Shown piece by piece: positions 41,638 through 50,578 of a DNA stretch of 62,030 nucleotides; the first letter of the stretch is position 1; every line of letters starts with the position of its first letter. The stretch spans positions 1-62,030 of the forward strand of contig JBBRVG010000009.1 in NCBI GenBank assembly GCA_038247115.1, written 5' to 3'. The translations under genes and the position numbers were made by a program. The stretch comes from Pseudaeromonas sp038247115 (GTDB lineage Bacteria > Pseudomonadota > Gammaproteobacteria > Enterobacterales > Aeromonadaceae). A model generated the notes under the pieces. That model was not told the origin of the DNA. It was given only the letters and a program-made list of their open reading frames with translations, and did not search any database.

Positions 41638-42597
41638 ATGTACAAGATTCAAGTCGGTATCAGTGCCTGCCTGCTCGGGCAGGAAGTGCGGTTCGACGGG
41701 GGCCATAAGCGCTCCAGTTTCTGCGAGCAGGAGCTTGGCGCTCACTTTGACTACCATCCGGTCTGCCCGGAGATGGCCATCGGTCTGGGCTCGCCACGGG
41801 CGGCCATCCGCCTGGTCCGGCGCCAGGGCGAGATCCGAGCCGAGGCCAGCAACGGTAGCTTCGATGTCACCGACAAGCTCATCGCTTTTAGCGAACAGAA
41901 GGCACGTCAGCTCGATTTTATCTCCGGCTATATCCTCTGTGCCAAGTCACCCAGTTGCGGCATGGAGCGGGTGCGCATCTACGCCGGTACGGCTGACGGT
42001 GGAAATAACGGCGGTAGCGCCAAGGAGGGAGTGGGCTTGTTTGCCCAGGCGCTGATGGCGGCCAACCCGCTGCTACCGGTGGAGGAGGATGGTCGCCTGT
42101 GCGATCCCGTGCTGCGGGAGAATTTCGTGCTGCGGGTCTTTGCCTATCATGACTGGCAACAGCTCTGTGCCCGTGGGCTGAGTGCCGCCGCCCTGATCGA
42201 GTTCCACTCCCGCTACAAGTATCTGGTGCTCTCCCACGCCACAACCCACTACCGGGCGCTCGGAAAATTACTAGCCCATGTCGGCAAGGCCAACCTGCAG
42301 GAGGTCGCACAGCGCTATATCCAGGGGTTGATGACGGCGCTCAGCGTACGCGCCACCCGTCGCAATCACACCAATGTGTTGATGCACCTGCAGGGTTACT
42401 TCAAGAAGGTGCTGACTCCGGCGCAGAAGCAGGAGTTGGCCGACACCATTGATAAGTACCGCACCGGCATCTTGCCGCTGCTGGTGCCCTTGACCCTGAT
42501 CCGGCACTACCTGCGCGAATACCCGAATAGCTATCTGGCCGCGCAGGTCTATCTCAACCCACACCCAGATACGCTCAAATTGCGGTACGGACTCTGA
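41638..42597 (+). CDS. ybgA: YbgA-like DUF523/DUF1722 protein
   Basis: Protein of 319 residues with two domains. DUF523 (residues 1-150) begins KIQVGISACLLGQEVRFDGGHKRS, with VCPEMAIGLGSPRAAIRLV and a Cys pair region YILCAKSPSCGMERVRIY. DUF1722 (residues 190-315) contains YKYLVLSHATTHYRALGKL and YLREYPNSYLAAQVYLNPHP. The function is unknown, but in E. coli ybgA lies directly before phrB, and here it again precedes a photolyase gene. AAGGAG lies 7 nt before the ATG. Confidence 0.9.
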   Translation: MYKIQVGISACLLGQEVRFDGGHKRSSFCEQELGAHFDYHPVCPEMAIGLGSPRAAIRLVRRQGEIRAEASNGSFDVTDKLIAFSEQKARQLDFISGYILCAKSPSCGMERVRIYAGTADGGNNGGSAKEGVGLFAQALMAANPLLPVEEDGRLCDPVLRENFVLRVFAYHDWQQLCARGLSAAALIEFHSRYKYLVLSHATTHYRALGKLLAHVGKANLQEVAQRYIQGLMTALSVRATRRNHTNVLMHLQGYFKKVLTPAQKQELADTIDKYRTGILPLLVPLTLIRHYLREYPNSYLAAQVYLNPHPDTLKLRYGL

Positions 42598-42656
42598 GCC
42601 TTGTTGTAGCCCCGGGGTGCAAGCCGGGGTTTGTCTCTTGATGAACGGAATTTGTT

Positions 42657-43574
42657 ATGTCTGATACCCACTTAAACCCGGCGGTTTTAGCTCCGGATGA
42701 AGGGATTTACCCGATCCGCGAGGTCTCTCGCCTGACTGGAGTCAATGCCGTGACCCTGCGAGCCTGGCAGCGGCGCTACGGCCTGATACAACCAGCCCGT
42801 ACCGAGAAGGGACACCGCCTCTATAGCGAGCAGGATATCCGCCAGATCGGCGAGATCCTGAGCTGGCTGGAGCGCGGCGTGAGCATCGGTCAGGTCAAAG
42901 GGCTGCTGAGTGAGCCTCAATCCCAGCAGGTGAACGACCATTGGCAACAGACCTTCGAGCAACTCGGCCAGGCGGTACTGGCTCTGCATCAGCGCAAGGT
43001 CGAGGCCCTGCTCAATGAGTTGCTGGCGAGCTACCCATTCGAGCTGGTGCGCAGTCGGGTGCTGCAGCCGTTGGTGGCGCAATTGCTCGGTCTGTGGCGC
43101 GAGCGCCCCGATGGTGCCTTGCTGCAACAGGTTTGGCTGGGCTGGCTGCAGACTCGTTTTGCTCGCCATTTCATCGAGCAGGAGAAGGGACAACCCGTGA
43201 CGCTAGTCAGCTGGGGGCAAGTCGGGCCGCTGGATCTGATCTGGTGTGGCTATGAGTTGGTAACTCAAGGCTACGAGGTACAGTTGCTGGGTGCAGTTGA
43301 ACCCAAGACTGCGGCCTTGCTGGAAGGGCGTGCCGCGACCCCTTGGCTGGTGTTGCTGGGTGCTGGGCTGGGTAAGCAGGAGCTGAGTGCTGACTGGCCT
43401 GCTGGCACCTGTCTGTTGGGTGAACTGGGTGGCCTCTATGACCCGGATTGGCTGGCCACCCGGGATTGGCAACCCACGCTGGCCTCCTGGCTCAGTACAC
43501 AGCGTTTAACCGACCGACGGCCGGAAAACTCGCCGTCTCAAGGCAGCAGTGTACGCGAGAGGAGAGCGCCATGA
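42657..43574 (+). CDS. MerR family regulator with degenerate cobalamin-binding fold
   Basis: Protein of 305 residues. The N-terminal MerR helix-turn-helix is YPIREVSRLTGVNAVTLRAWQRRYGLIQPARTEKGHRLYSEQDI. A helical-bundle region (95-180) and a Rossmann-like region (182-280) follow, the same order as CarH/LitR light sensors. The cobalamin-ligating motif (G-E-x-H-x-x-G) reads GQVGPLDL here, so the His is missing, and no E-H motif is seen in the helical part. It therefore probably does not bind B12. Its stop overlaps phrB (ATGA). It likely controls the operon through the boxes before ybgA. Confidence 0.85.
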   Translation: MSDTHLNPAVLAPDEGIYPIREVSRLTGVNAVTLRAWQRRYGLIQPARTEKGHRLYSEQDIRQIGEILSWLERGVSIGQVKGLLSEPQSQQVNDHWQQTFEQLGQAVLALHQRKVEALLNELLASYPFELVRSRVLQPLVAQLLGLWRERPDGALLQQVWLGWLQTRFARHFIEQEKGQPVTLVSWGQVGPLDLIWCGYELVTQGYEVQLLGAVEPKTAALLEGRAATPWLVLLGAGLGKQELSADWPAGTCLLGELGGLYDPDWLATRDWQPTLASWLSTQRLTDRRPENSPSQGSSVRERRAP

Positions 43575-44977
43575 AGCTGGTCTGGTTGCGCAATGACTTG
43601 CGGCTCACTGACAACCCGGCACTGCGCCATGCCTGTGCTGAGGAGGGGGAGGTGGCGGCGCTGTTTGTCATATCAACCGCCCAGTGGCTGCAGCACAAGA
43701 TGGCGCCGATCCGTCAGCAGTTCCTGTTGGCTCAGGTGGATGACGTGGGGCGGGAACTGGCGGCCCTGGGCATCCGCTTGCATCTGCTACACGTCGAAAC
43801 CTTTGCCGAGTTGCCTCAGGCGCTGGCGGGGTTGTGCCGCGAGCTCGGGGTGAGCCAGCTGTATGCCAATCAGGCCATCGAAATCGATGAGCTGCGTCGG
43901 GATAGGGCCGTGAGTCACGCCCTGGCTGCGCAGGGGATCCCCTCGCACTGGTTTAACGGCTGCTGTGTGCTGCTACCCGGGCGGGTTCGGACCGGATCGG
44001 GCGATATGTTCAAGGTGTTTACCCCCTTTAGCCGCGCCTGGTTGAAGGCGCTGGATCAGGATGGCTTTGTCATTCATCAAGCGCCGGTTGCGCGGGGGGA
44101 GCCAGTGCCCTGGGTCTCGCTGCTGGATCGCGGGCTACGCGCGCCGTTCGAGGATCCACTCTGGCCGGTGGGGGAAGCCGAAGCCCGGCGTCGCCTGCAG
44201 CTGTTTTTAGAGCGGGCCGTGTTCGATTATGGCCAGACCCGGGATTTTCCGGCTCAGGCGGGTACTTCGACCCTGTCACCCTATCTGGCGGCGGGCATCA
44301 TCAGCCCACGTCAGTGTCTGGCGGCCCTGCAGCAACGCCTCGGCTATCGGCCCCTGTCCAAGGAGCAGCCCGGCTTTGTCTGGCTGAACGAGCTCATTTG
44401 GCGCGAGTTCTATCGCCATCTGCTGGTGATGGTGCCCACGCTTTCCATGAATTTGCCGTTCAAGCTGGAAACCGCAGCCCTGCCCTGGAGCTGGGATCCA
44501 CAAGCCTTCGCCGCCTGGTGCGAGGGGCGAACCGGTTATCCGATTGTTGATGCGGCAATGCGCTGCCTCAAGGCCACCGGCTGGATGCATAACCGGCTGC
44601 GGATGATAGTGGCCAGTTTCCTGACCAAGGATCTGCATATCCATTGGCGGCTGGGGGAGGACTATTTTATGAGCCAGCTCATCGATGGTGACTTGGCTGC
44701 CAACAACGGTGGTTGGCAGTGGGCTGCCGGGACTGGAGCCGATGCGGCACCCTATTTTCGGGTGTTCAACCCGACCACTCAGGGGCAACGATTTGATCCG
44801 CAAGGGGAGTTTATCCGTACTTGGGTGCACGAGCTTGCGGATATTCCGCCGTCCCTGATGCATCAACCCCATGAGTGGTTGCGTCTGAAGGGACGAACTG
44901 ATTATCCGGCGCCCATGGTCGATCACGCTGTTGCCCGGGTAACAGCCATCGAGATGTTTCGCCAGTTGGAGAAATAG
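43571..44977 (+). CDS. phrB: deoxyribodipyrimidine photolyase
   Basis: Class I CPD photolyase of 468 residues, E. coli PhrB length. It repairs UV-induced pyrimidine dimers using blue light. The N-terminal antenna domain begins KLVWLRNDLRLTDNPAL. The FAD-binding C-terminal part has TSTLSPYLAAGIISPRQCL, WLNELIWREFYRHLL, GRTGYPIVDAAMRCLKATGWMHNRLRMIVASFLTKDL and NNGGWQWAAGTGADAAPYFRVFNP. ATG 43571 overlaps the merR stop, so the two are coupled. Confidence 0.96.
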   Translation: MKLVWLRNDLRLTDNPALRHACAEEGEVAALFVISTAQWLQHKMAPIRQQFLLAQVDDVGRELAALGIRLHLLHVETFAELPQALAGLCRELGVSQLYANQAIEIDELRRDRAVSHALAAQGIPSHWFNGCCVLLPGRVRTGSGDMFKVFTPFSRAWLKALDQDGFVIHQAPVARGEPVPWVSLLDRGLRAPFEDPLWPVGEAEARRRLQLFLERAVFDYGQTRDFPAQAGTSTLSPYLAAGIISPRQCLAALQQRLGYRPLSKEQPGFVWLNELIWREFYRHLLVMVPTLSMNLPFKLETAALPWSWDPQAFAAWCEGRTGYPIVDAAMRCLKATGWMHNRLRMIVASFLTKDLHIHWRLGEDYFMSQLIDGDLAANNGGWQWAAGTGADAAPYFRVFNPTTQGQRFDPQGEFIRTWVHELADIPPSLMHQPHEWLRLKGRTDYPAPMVDHAVARVTAIEMFRQLEK

Positions 44978-44978
44978 T

Positions 44979-45407
44979 ATGACCGAGCCGCTCAGCCGCT
45001 TTATCGCCCTGTACCAGCAGTTGAACTTGCAGCAACTGCATCGGTTGCCGGAGGTGTACGCCGATGAGGTGATCTTTATCGATCCGGCTCATCGCATCGA
45101 GGGGCTGACGGCGCTGGGCGACTACTTTGCCGCCTTGTATCAGCGCCTGGCCTACTGTCGTTTCGAGATTATCAGTCAGCAGCACGAAGGCGCGCAGGCA
45201 TGGCTCAGTTGGGTGATGACTTTCTCTCACCCGAGGTTGGCGGCGGGTCAGCCGATCCGGGTGGAGGGGGCGACCCGGCTGGAGTTTGATGCCGCAGGTA
45301 AGGTGAGGGTGCATCGTGACTATTTCGATCTGGGTGCCATGCTCTATGAGCAGTTGCCGCTGCTGGGGCCACTGGTGCGAGTCATCAAGGGGAGGCTGGG
45401 GTCATGA
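44979..45407 (+). CDS. NTF2-like (SnoaL) protein
   Basis: Protein of 142 residues with the NTF2/SnoaL cone fold. LPEVYADEVIFIDPAHRIEGLTALGDYFAALY is the usual helix and first strands; the C-terminal half (ATRLEFDAAGKVRVHRDYFDLGAMLYEQLPLLG) follows the family. Members of this fold serve as small enzymes or binding proteins. Its place, one base after phrB, and its overlap with the next SDR gene put it in the photolyase operon; related clusters in other bacteria also carry it. Function unknown. Confidence 0.82.
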   Translation: MTEPLSRFIALYQQLNLQQLHRLPEVYADEVIFIDPAHRIEGLTALGDYFAALYQRLAYCRFEIISQQHEGAQAWLSWVMTFSHPRLAAGQPIRVEGATRLEFDAAGKVRVHRDYFDLGAMLYEQLPLLGPLVRVIKGRLGS

Positions 45408-46138
45408 GTGGACGTGTGCTGATTACCGGAGCCAGCTCGGGGCTGGGGCGACAACTGGCGCTGGATTACCGGCATGCCGGTTGGCAGGTGTGGGGGTGTG
45501 GCCGTGATGCGCAGCGGCTGGATCAATTGGCTAAAGCGGGGATCACTCCTCTGGCGTTCGATGGACGGGATCGGGTCGCACTGGCGGAGATAGCGGCTCA
45601 GCTGCCGCCGCTGGATCTGCTGATCCTCAACGCCGGGACCTGCGAATATATGACGCTGGATGAGGGCTTTGATGGCGAGCTGTTTGCCCGGGTCATCGAG
45701 ACCAATCTGGTCGCCACCGGTCTGGCGCTGGCGGCCTTCTTGCCGCTGCTGGGGCGGGGCGCGCGGCTGGCGATTGTCAGCTCCTCCGTCAGCTGGTTGC
45801 CCTTGCCAAGGGCTGAGGCCTATGGCGCCTCCAAGGCGGCCCTGGATTATCTGGCCGCGACCTTGCGCCTTGATCTGCAGCCCAAAGGGGTAGGGGTGAC
45901 CCTGATCCGGCCCGGTTTTGTGCAGACGCCGCTGACGGCCAAAAATGATTTTCCCATGCCCTGTCTGGTGGCGGTCACCGAGGCCTCGCGCATCATCCGC
46001 GCCGGATTGGCCGCAGGTGATAACCAGATCCACTTTCCCCGCCGTTTTATCTGGCTGTTGCGCCTGCTGGGCGCCTTGCCGGTTGGTCTGTGGCTGCGCC
46101 TTGGCCGCTCGCTTCTGTCGAAAGGACGCTCGTTATGA
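45404..46138 (+). CDS. short-chain dehydrogenase/reductase
   Basis: Classical SDR of 244 residues. The NADP site is VLITGASSGLGRQLA, then LILNAGTCEYM, a Ser in IVSSSVSWLPLP, and the catalytic YGASKAALDYL (Y-x3-K). It overlaps both neighbours by 4 bases (ATGA). The C-terminal extension with hydrophobic residues (LLRLLGALPVGLWLRLGR) suggests membrane association, fitting a lipid-linked substrate. Part of the photolyase operon. Confidence 0.88.
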   Translation: MSGRVLITGASSGLGRQLALDYRHAGWQVWGCGRDAQRLDQLAKAGITPLAFDGRDRVALAEIAAQLPPLDLLILNAGTCEYMTLDEGFDGELFARVIETNLVATGLALAAFLPLLGRGARLAIVSSSVSWLPLPRAEAYGASKAALDYLAATLRLDLQPKGVGVTLIRPGFVQTPLTAKNDFPMPCLVAVTEASRIIRAGLAAGDNQIHFPRRFIWLLRLLGALPVGLWLRLGRSLLSKGRSL

Positions 46139-47460
46139 AGAAAAAGATCGCCATCATAGGCTCCGGCATCTCGGGGCTCACCGCCGGTTTTCTGCTGCAT
46201 CGGCTGCATGACATCACCCTGTTTGAGGCCGCTCCCGCGCTGGGTGGGCATACGGCGACGGTGGATGTGACTCTGGGGGGGCGCAACTATGCCGTCGATA
46301 CCGGTTTTATCGTATTCAACGACCGCACCTACCCGAACTTTCTGAAACTACTGGCGCGAATTGGTGTGGCGAGTCAGCCCGCCGAGATGAGCTTTTCGGT
46401 CAAAAGCCCCGAAGGGCTGGAATACAACGGCCACAATCTCGACACCCTGTTTGCCCAGCGCAGTAACCTGCTGAGCCCGCGCTTTTACCGCTTTGTGGCC
46501 GAGATACTGCGTTTTAACCGGCAGGCGCAGGCCTGGCTGGCTGGGCAGAAACCAGCCGAGCCGATCTCGGCAGACAGCCCTGAGCCAACAGAGAGCCTTG
46601 AGCCAACAGAGAAGCTTGAGCCAACAGAGAAGCTTGAGCTGACCCTGGGAGCGTTTCTGCAAGCGGGAGGCTTTAGTGACTATTTTGCCCGCCACTACAT
46701 ACTGCCCATGGGGGCGGCCATCTGGTCATCGACTCTGGCCGATATGCGCGCCTTTCCCCTCGGCTTTTTCCTGCGTTTTTTCCAGAATCACGGCCTGCTG
46801 GATGTGGCCAATCGCCCCCAGTGGTACGTGATCCCGGGTGGTTCGCGGGAGTATCTGGGGCCATTGACCTCCGGCTGGCAGCAGCAGATCCGGCTGGCGT
46901 GTCCGGTGCAGGGAGTCCGGCGTGTAGCCGATGGGGTGGTGATCCACAGCCTTAAGGGAGAGGAGCACTTTGACGAGGTGATCCTGGCCTGCCATAGCGA
47001 TCAGGCCTTGCGGCTATTGCAAGATGCCAGCGCGCGGGAGCAGGCCATTCTGGGGGCCATGCCCTATCAGGCCAACGAAGTCTGGTTGCATACCGATGTG
47101 AACTGTCTGCCTACCCGGCGCAAGGCCTGGGCCAGCTGGAACTATCAGCTCGACGCCGATGAGCAGGCGCGTCCGCTGGTGAGCTACAACATGAATATTT
47201 TGCAGGGTCTGGAGTCACCCTCGCCCTTCTGCGTCAGCCTCAATCCTGCGGGCAAAGTAGATGAGAGCCAGGTGTTGCGCCGCTTCGTCTATGACCATCC
47301 GGTGTTTAATCTGGCGTCCATTCAGGCACAAAAAGCCAGAGCCGACATCTGCGGTCAGCAGCATACCCATTTTTGTGGCGCCTACTGGTACAACGGTTTT
47401 CATGAGGATGGGGTGCGCAGCGCCCTGGATGTGGCCACCCGTTTCGGGGCCAGCCTATGA
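46135..47460 (+). CDS. FAD-dependent amine oxidase-like protein
   Basis: Flavoprotein of 441 residues with the dinucleotide site KIAIIGSGISGLTAGFLLHRLHDITLFEAAPALGGHTATV and the C-terminal FCGAYWYNGFHEDGVRSALDVA. It belongs to the group found next to DUF1365 and CFA-like genes in light and singlet-oxygen response clusters. Homologues there have been tied to furan fatty acid synthesis, which is the best guess for its role. An acidic hexapeptide repeat (E-P-T-E-x-L) at residues 150-168 comes from an 18-base tandem repeat and looks like a recent insertion in a surface loop. Confidence 0.87.
   Translation: MKKKIAIIGSGISGLTAGFLLHRLHDITLFEAAPALGGHTATVDVTLGGRNYAVDTGFIVFNDRTYPNFLKLLARIGVASQPAEMSFSVKSPEGLEYNGHNLDTLFAQRSNLLSPRFYRFVAEILRFNRQAQAWLAGQKPAEPISADSPEPTESLEPTEKLEPTEKLELTLGAFLQAGGFSDYFARHYILPMGAAIWSSTLADMRAFPLGFFLRFFQNHGLLDVANRPQWYVIPGGSREYLGPLTSGWQQQIRLACPVQGVRRVADGVVIHSLKGEEHFDEVILACHSDQALRLLQDASAREQAILGAMPYQANEVWLHTDVNCLPTRRKAWASWNYQLDADEQARPLVSYNMNILQGLESPSPFCVSLNPAGKVDESQVLRRFVYDHPVFNLASIQAQKARADICGQQHTHFCGAYWYNGFHEDGVRSALDVATRFGASL
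46579..46640 (+). repeat. 18-bp tandem repeat inside the FAD oxidase gene
   Basis: CTTGAGCCAACAGAGAAG occurs twice exactly (46597-46614, 46615-46632), preceded by a variant (46579-46596) and followed by a partial copy. It encodes Glu-Pro-Thr-Glu-Ser/Lys-Leu in frame. Confidence 0.9.
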
Positions 47461-48239
47461 ACGCCGCCTCCTTTAGCACTCTCAGCCCTCTCAGTCCTCT
47501 CTGCCCCATCAGCGCCATCTGGCAAGGGTCGGTACGTCACCGCCGTTTCGCTCCCAGGGCCCATGCCTTCTCCTACAGCCTGTTTATGTTGGGGCTGGAT
47601 CTGGACGAGGTCGAGACGCTTGGAGTGGGCCAGGGGCGCTGGTTCGGCGTCGAGCGGGCCGGGTTGCTCGCTTTTTACCGCCAGGATTATCTCAAGGGCA
47701 GTAGCGGCTCCCTCAAGCAGGCGGTGTGGCAGAAGGTGGCGGATCTGGGCGGGGAGGCTACCCCCGAGCAGCGGGTGTTGCTGCTGGGCAATGTGCGCTG
47801 TCTGGGCTTCTATTTCAGCCCGGTCAATTTCTACTTTTGCTATCAGCAAGGGAGCGCCCGTTATCTGCTGGCGGAGGTCTCGAACACCCCCTGGAACGAG
47901 CGCCACTACTACCTGCTGGATCTGACGGCACTAGCCCCCCACGACAAGGATTTTCATGTTTCGCCCTTTATGGATCTGGCCATGCGTTACCACTGGCGCA
48001 TCCGTCCGCCGGAGCAGGAAACATTGATCCACATCGAGAGTCACCCCCAGTCCGGTGCCGCCAAGCTGTTTGATGCCACCCTGGCGCTACGTCGCGAGCC
48101 GCTATCACGTCAGGGGCTGATGGCCCTCTTGGTGCGCTGGCCCTGGATGACTCTTAAAGTGCTGCTGGGGATTTACTGGCAAGCGCTACGGCTTTTTATC
48201 AAACGAACCCCGATCTTTCGCCACCCGGAGACTCACTAA
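47457..48239 (+). CDS. DUF1365 family protein
   Basis: Protein of 260 residues. The family N-terminus is IWQGSVRHRRFAPRAHAFSYSLFMLGLDLDEV, with LLGNVRCLGFYFSPVNFYFCYQ and NTPWNERHYYLL downstream and a hydrophobic C-terminus (LMALLVRWPWMTLKVLLGIYWQALRLF). DUF1365 proteins almost always lie between the FAD oxidase and the CFA-like gene, as here, and are thought to act on the same fatty acids. Overlaps both neighbours. Confidence 0.9.
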   Translation: MNAASFSTLSPLSPLCPISAIWQGSVRHRRFAPRAHAFSYSLFMLGLDLDEVETLGVGQGRWFGVERAGLLAFYRQDYLKGSSGSLKQAVWQKVADLGGEATPEQRVLLLGNVRCLGFYFSPVNFYFCYQQGSARYLLAEVSNTPWNERHYYLLDLTALAPHDKDFHVSPFMDLAMRYHWRIRPPEQETLIHIESHPQSGAAKLFDATLALRREPLSRQGLMALLVRWPWMTLKVLLGIYWQALRLFIKRTPIFRHPETH

Positions 48240-49504
48240 TGGAACTGGTGCAATCGACTCTTTCCGCCTCCTTGTTCGACAAGGCGGCCAAGCAACTGGT
48301 GCTCAAGCTGCTGGAGCGACTCACTGATGGTCAACTGCTGCTGCGTGAAGGCAGCGAGCACCACAGTTTCGGGGTGACCGGCACTGATCTGTACGCCGAG
48401 CTGGTGGTGCAGGATCCTGCCTTCTATCGCCGTCTGTTGCTGGGCGGCAGCATAGCCGCCGGGGAAACCTGGGTGGAGGGGCTGTGGACCAGCCCGGATC
48501 CTGTGGCTCTGGTGCGGTTACTGGCGCGCAACCAGACCCTGCTCGATAGTCTGGAGCGGCGTCTGGGCTGGCTCAGCTTCCCGTTTAACAAGGCGCGGCA
48601 CTGGCTCAACCGCAATACGCTGACCGGATCCCGCTCCAATATCGCCGCCCATTATGATCTGGGCAATACCCTCTATCAGGGGTTTCTCGACAGTCATATG
48701 CAGTATTCCAGCGGCATCTATCCGCACCCTGAGGCGAGTCTTGAGGAGGCGCAACAGGCCAAGCTGTGCACCATCTGCGAGCGGCTGGAGCTGGGGCCCC
48801 AAGATCATCTGCTGGAGATCGGCACCGGCTGGGGGGGGCTGGCCATCTATGCCGCCCGCCACTACGGCTGCCGGGTAACCACCACCACCATATCCCAAGC
48901 CCAGCATGACTATGCCCGCGCCTGGATTGATAAAGAGGGGTTGCAGGATCGCATCACCCTGTTGCTGGAAGATTATCGCCATCTGCAGGGGACCTACGAC
49001 AAACTGGTCTCTATCGAGATGATCGAAGCGGTAGGGCATGCCTTCCTGCCGGACTATTTCCGGCAACTATCCCGTTTGCTCACACCCGGTGGCCGCCTGT
49101 TGATCCAGGCCATCATCATCGCCGATCAGCGTCATGCCCAGTATCTGCGCAACGTCGATTTCATCCAGCGCTACATCTTCCCGGGGGGCTGCCTGCCGAG
49201 TGTTTCCCAGATGGCCACCCTGCTGGCGCGGGAGACCGACATGCAACTGGTGCGGCTGCATGATCATGGCCAGCACTATGCCCGTACCCTGGCCCACTGG
49301 TGCGAGCGCTTTTTGGCTCTGGCGCCCGAGTTGCCGACGCTGGGCTATAGCCAGGATTTCATCCGGCTGTGGCACTTCTATTTTGCCTACTGCGAAGGGG
49401 GGTTCTGGGAGCGGGCCATCAGCCTGGTGCAACTGGAGGCCGCCAAGCCGGGGGCCGCTGGCTGGTCGGGTGATGTACCGGTCCGATCTGCCGGTAAGAG
49501 GTGA
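48239..49504 (+). CDS. cyclopropane-fatty-acid synthase-like methyltransferase
   Basis: SAM-dependent methyltransferase of 421 residues. It has the CFA synthase core: IAAHYDLGNTLYQGFLDSHMQYSSGIY, the SAM loop LEIGTGWGGLAIYAARHYGCRVTTTTIS, and SIEMIEAVGHAFLPDYFRQL. It would methylate unsaturated acyl chains of membrane phospholipids. In this cluster type the product probably feeds further oxidation rather than a simple cyclopropane ring (inferred). Whether the main cfa gene is elsewhere in the genome cannot be seen. Overlaps DUF1365 by one base. Confidence 0.9.
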   Translation: MELVQSTLSASLFDKAAKQLVLKLLERLTDGQLLLREGSEHHSFGVTGTDLYAELVVQDPAFYRRLLLGGSIAAGETWVEGLWTSPDPVALVRLLARNQTLLDSLERRLGWLSFPFNKARHWLNRNTLTGSRSNIAAHYDLGNTLYQGFLDSHMQYSSGIYPHPEASLEEAQQAKLCTICERLELGPQDHLLEIGTGWGGLAIYAARHYGCRVTTTTISQAQHDYARAWIDKEGLQDRITLLLEDYRHLQGTYDKLVSIEMIEAVGHAFLPDYFRQLSRLLTPGGRLLIQAIIIADQRHAQYLRNVDFIQRYIFPGGCLPSVSQMATLLARETDMQLVRLHDHGQHYARTLAHWCERFLALAPELPTLGYSQDFIRLWHFYFAYCEGGFWERAISLVQLEAAKPGAAGWSGDVPVRSAGKR

Positions 49505-49509
49505 CTGAC

Positions 49510-50025
49510 ATGTGGCCCTGGATGCAACTGCTGGGCTTCAACCTGTTCTGGTTTGTGGCCGTGGTTTGGCAGCAGCCGGCTCCTCTGCTGGCACTGCTCG
49601 CCTTGCACGGGTTGTGTTCACCACAGCGCCGCCGGGATCTGCGACTGCTGCCCATCGCTCTGGCCGGCTGCCTGCTGGATGCTCTGCTGTGGCAGTTGGG
49701 TCTGTTTGAATTTGCGGCCGGTTTCCCCCTCTGGTTGGCTCTCTTGTGGCTGGGATTTGCTCTGACTCTGGCCCATGGTCTGCGCTGGCTGGTGGTCTTG
49801 CCCCGCTGGCAGCAAGCGCTGATCGGAGGATTCGGTGGCGCTTCCTCCTATTTGGCCGGTGCCGCCATGGGCGCCGTGCACTTGCCTTGGGGGCTCTGGA
49901 TCAGTGGCAGCGTGCTGGCGGTGATCTGGATGGCCTGGTTACCCGTACTGCTATGGACTATGGGCAAGCTGGATGCTGGTATTCCCGCAGCCACCGGCGT
50001 TAGCACAGGAGAGAGGCAGCCATGA
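49510..50025 (+). CDS. DUF2878 membrane protein
   Basis: Integral membrane protein of 171 residues with about five helices, starting MWPWMQLLGFNLFWFVAVVW and containing LAGCLLDALLWQLGLFEF and FGGASSYLAGAAMGAV. DUF2878 has no known function but is a standing member of this cluster. The frame opens at GTG 49501, but ATG 49510 has AGAGGTG at 6 nt. It overlaps the next gene by 4 bases. Confidence 0.85.
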   Translation: MWPWMQLLGFNLFWFVAVVWQQPAPLLALLALHGLCSPQRRRDLRLLPIALAGCLLDALLWQLGLFEFAAGFPLWLALLWLGFALTLAHGLRWLVVLPRWQQALIGGFGGASSYLAGAAMGAVHLPWGLWISGSVLAVIWMAWLPVLLWTMGKLDAGIPAATGVSTGERQP

Positions 50026-50564
50026 TCAAAACAGGCTCGGATCTTGGTTTATGGCGCAGTATCCGCCTGCTACTGGTGGGGTTGGCCATCTCGTTGGCGC
50101 CCCCCGGACTAGCCTCATCGGCGCCCTGGCAGCAGTTGCGTCCCGTCGGCCAGGGCGAGATGAACTGGCTCTGGTTCAAGCTGTATGACGCGACTTTTTA
50201 CAGCCACAGTGGCCGCTACCAGCCGGGTGACTACCCCCAGGCTTTGACGCTCACCTACGCCCGAGCCATAGCGCGTCAGGATCTGCTGAGCGCGACCGCT
50301 GATGAGTGGCAACGGCTTAAGTTGGGCAGTGAAGCCCAGCGTCAGCAGTGGCTGCAACAACTGGCTGGTTTCTGGCCGGATGTAGCGGCTGGTGATCGGC
50401 TCACCTTTTATATCGACGCCGAGGGCAAGGGCCATTTCTGGTGGCAGGATAAACCCCTCGGCACCCTGGCAGACCCGCAATTTAGCGCTGCCTTTTTGGC
50501 GATCTGGTTGGCGGATAACAGCCGCGACCCGGCGCTGACCCGCCGCCTGCGCGGCCAATCCTGA
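50022..50564 (+). CDS. secreted chalcone isomerase-like protein
   Basis: Protein of 180 residues with a signal peptide ending around PGLASSA. The mature part (GEMNWLWFKLYDATFYSHSGRYQ, ALTLTYARAIARQDLLSATADEWQRL, DRLTFYIDAEGKGHFWWQDKPLG) follows the bacterial chalcone-isomerase-like family. These proteins bind acyl chains or similar ligands rather than isomerising chalcones. It starts within the stop of DUF2878 and is predicted periplasmic. Confidence 0.85.
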   Translation: MIKTGSDLGLWRSIRLLLVGLAISLAPPGLASSAPWQQLRPVGQGEMNWLWFKLYDATFYSHSGRYQPGDYPQALTLTYARAIARQDLLSATADEWQRLKLGSEAQRQQWLQQLAGFWPDVAAGDRLTFYIDAEGKGHFWWQDKPLGTLADPQFSAAFLAIWLADNSRDPALTRRLRGQS

Positions 50565-50578
50565 TCCTGGAGCTCGGT

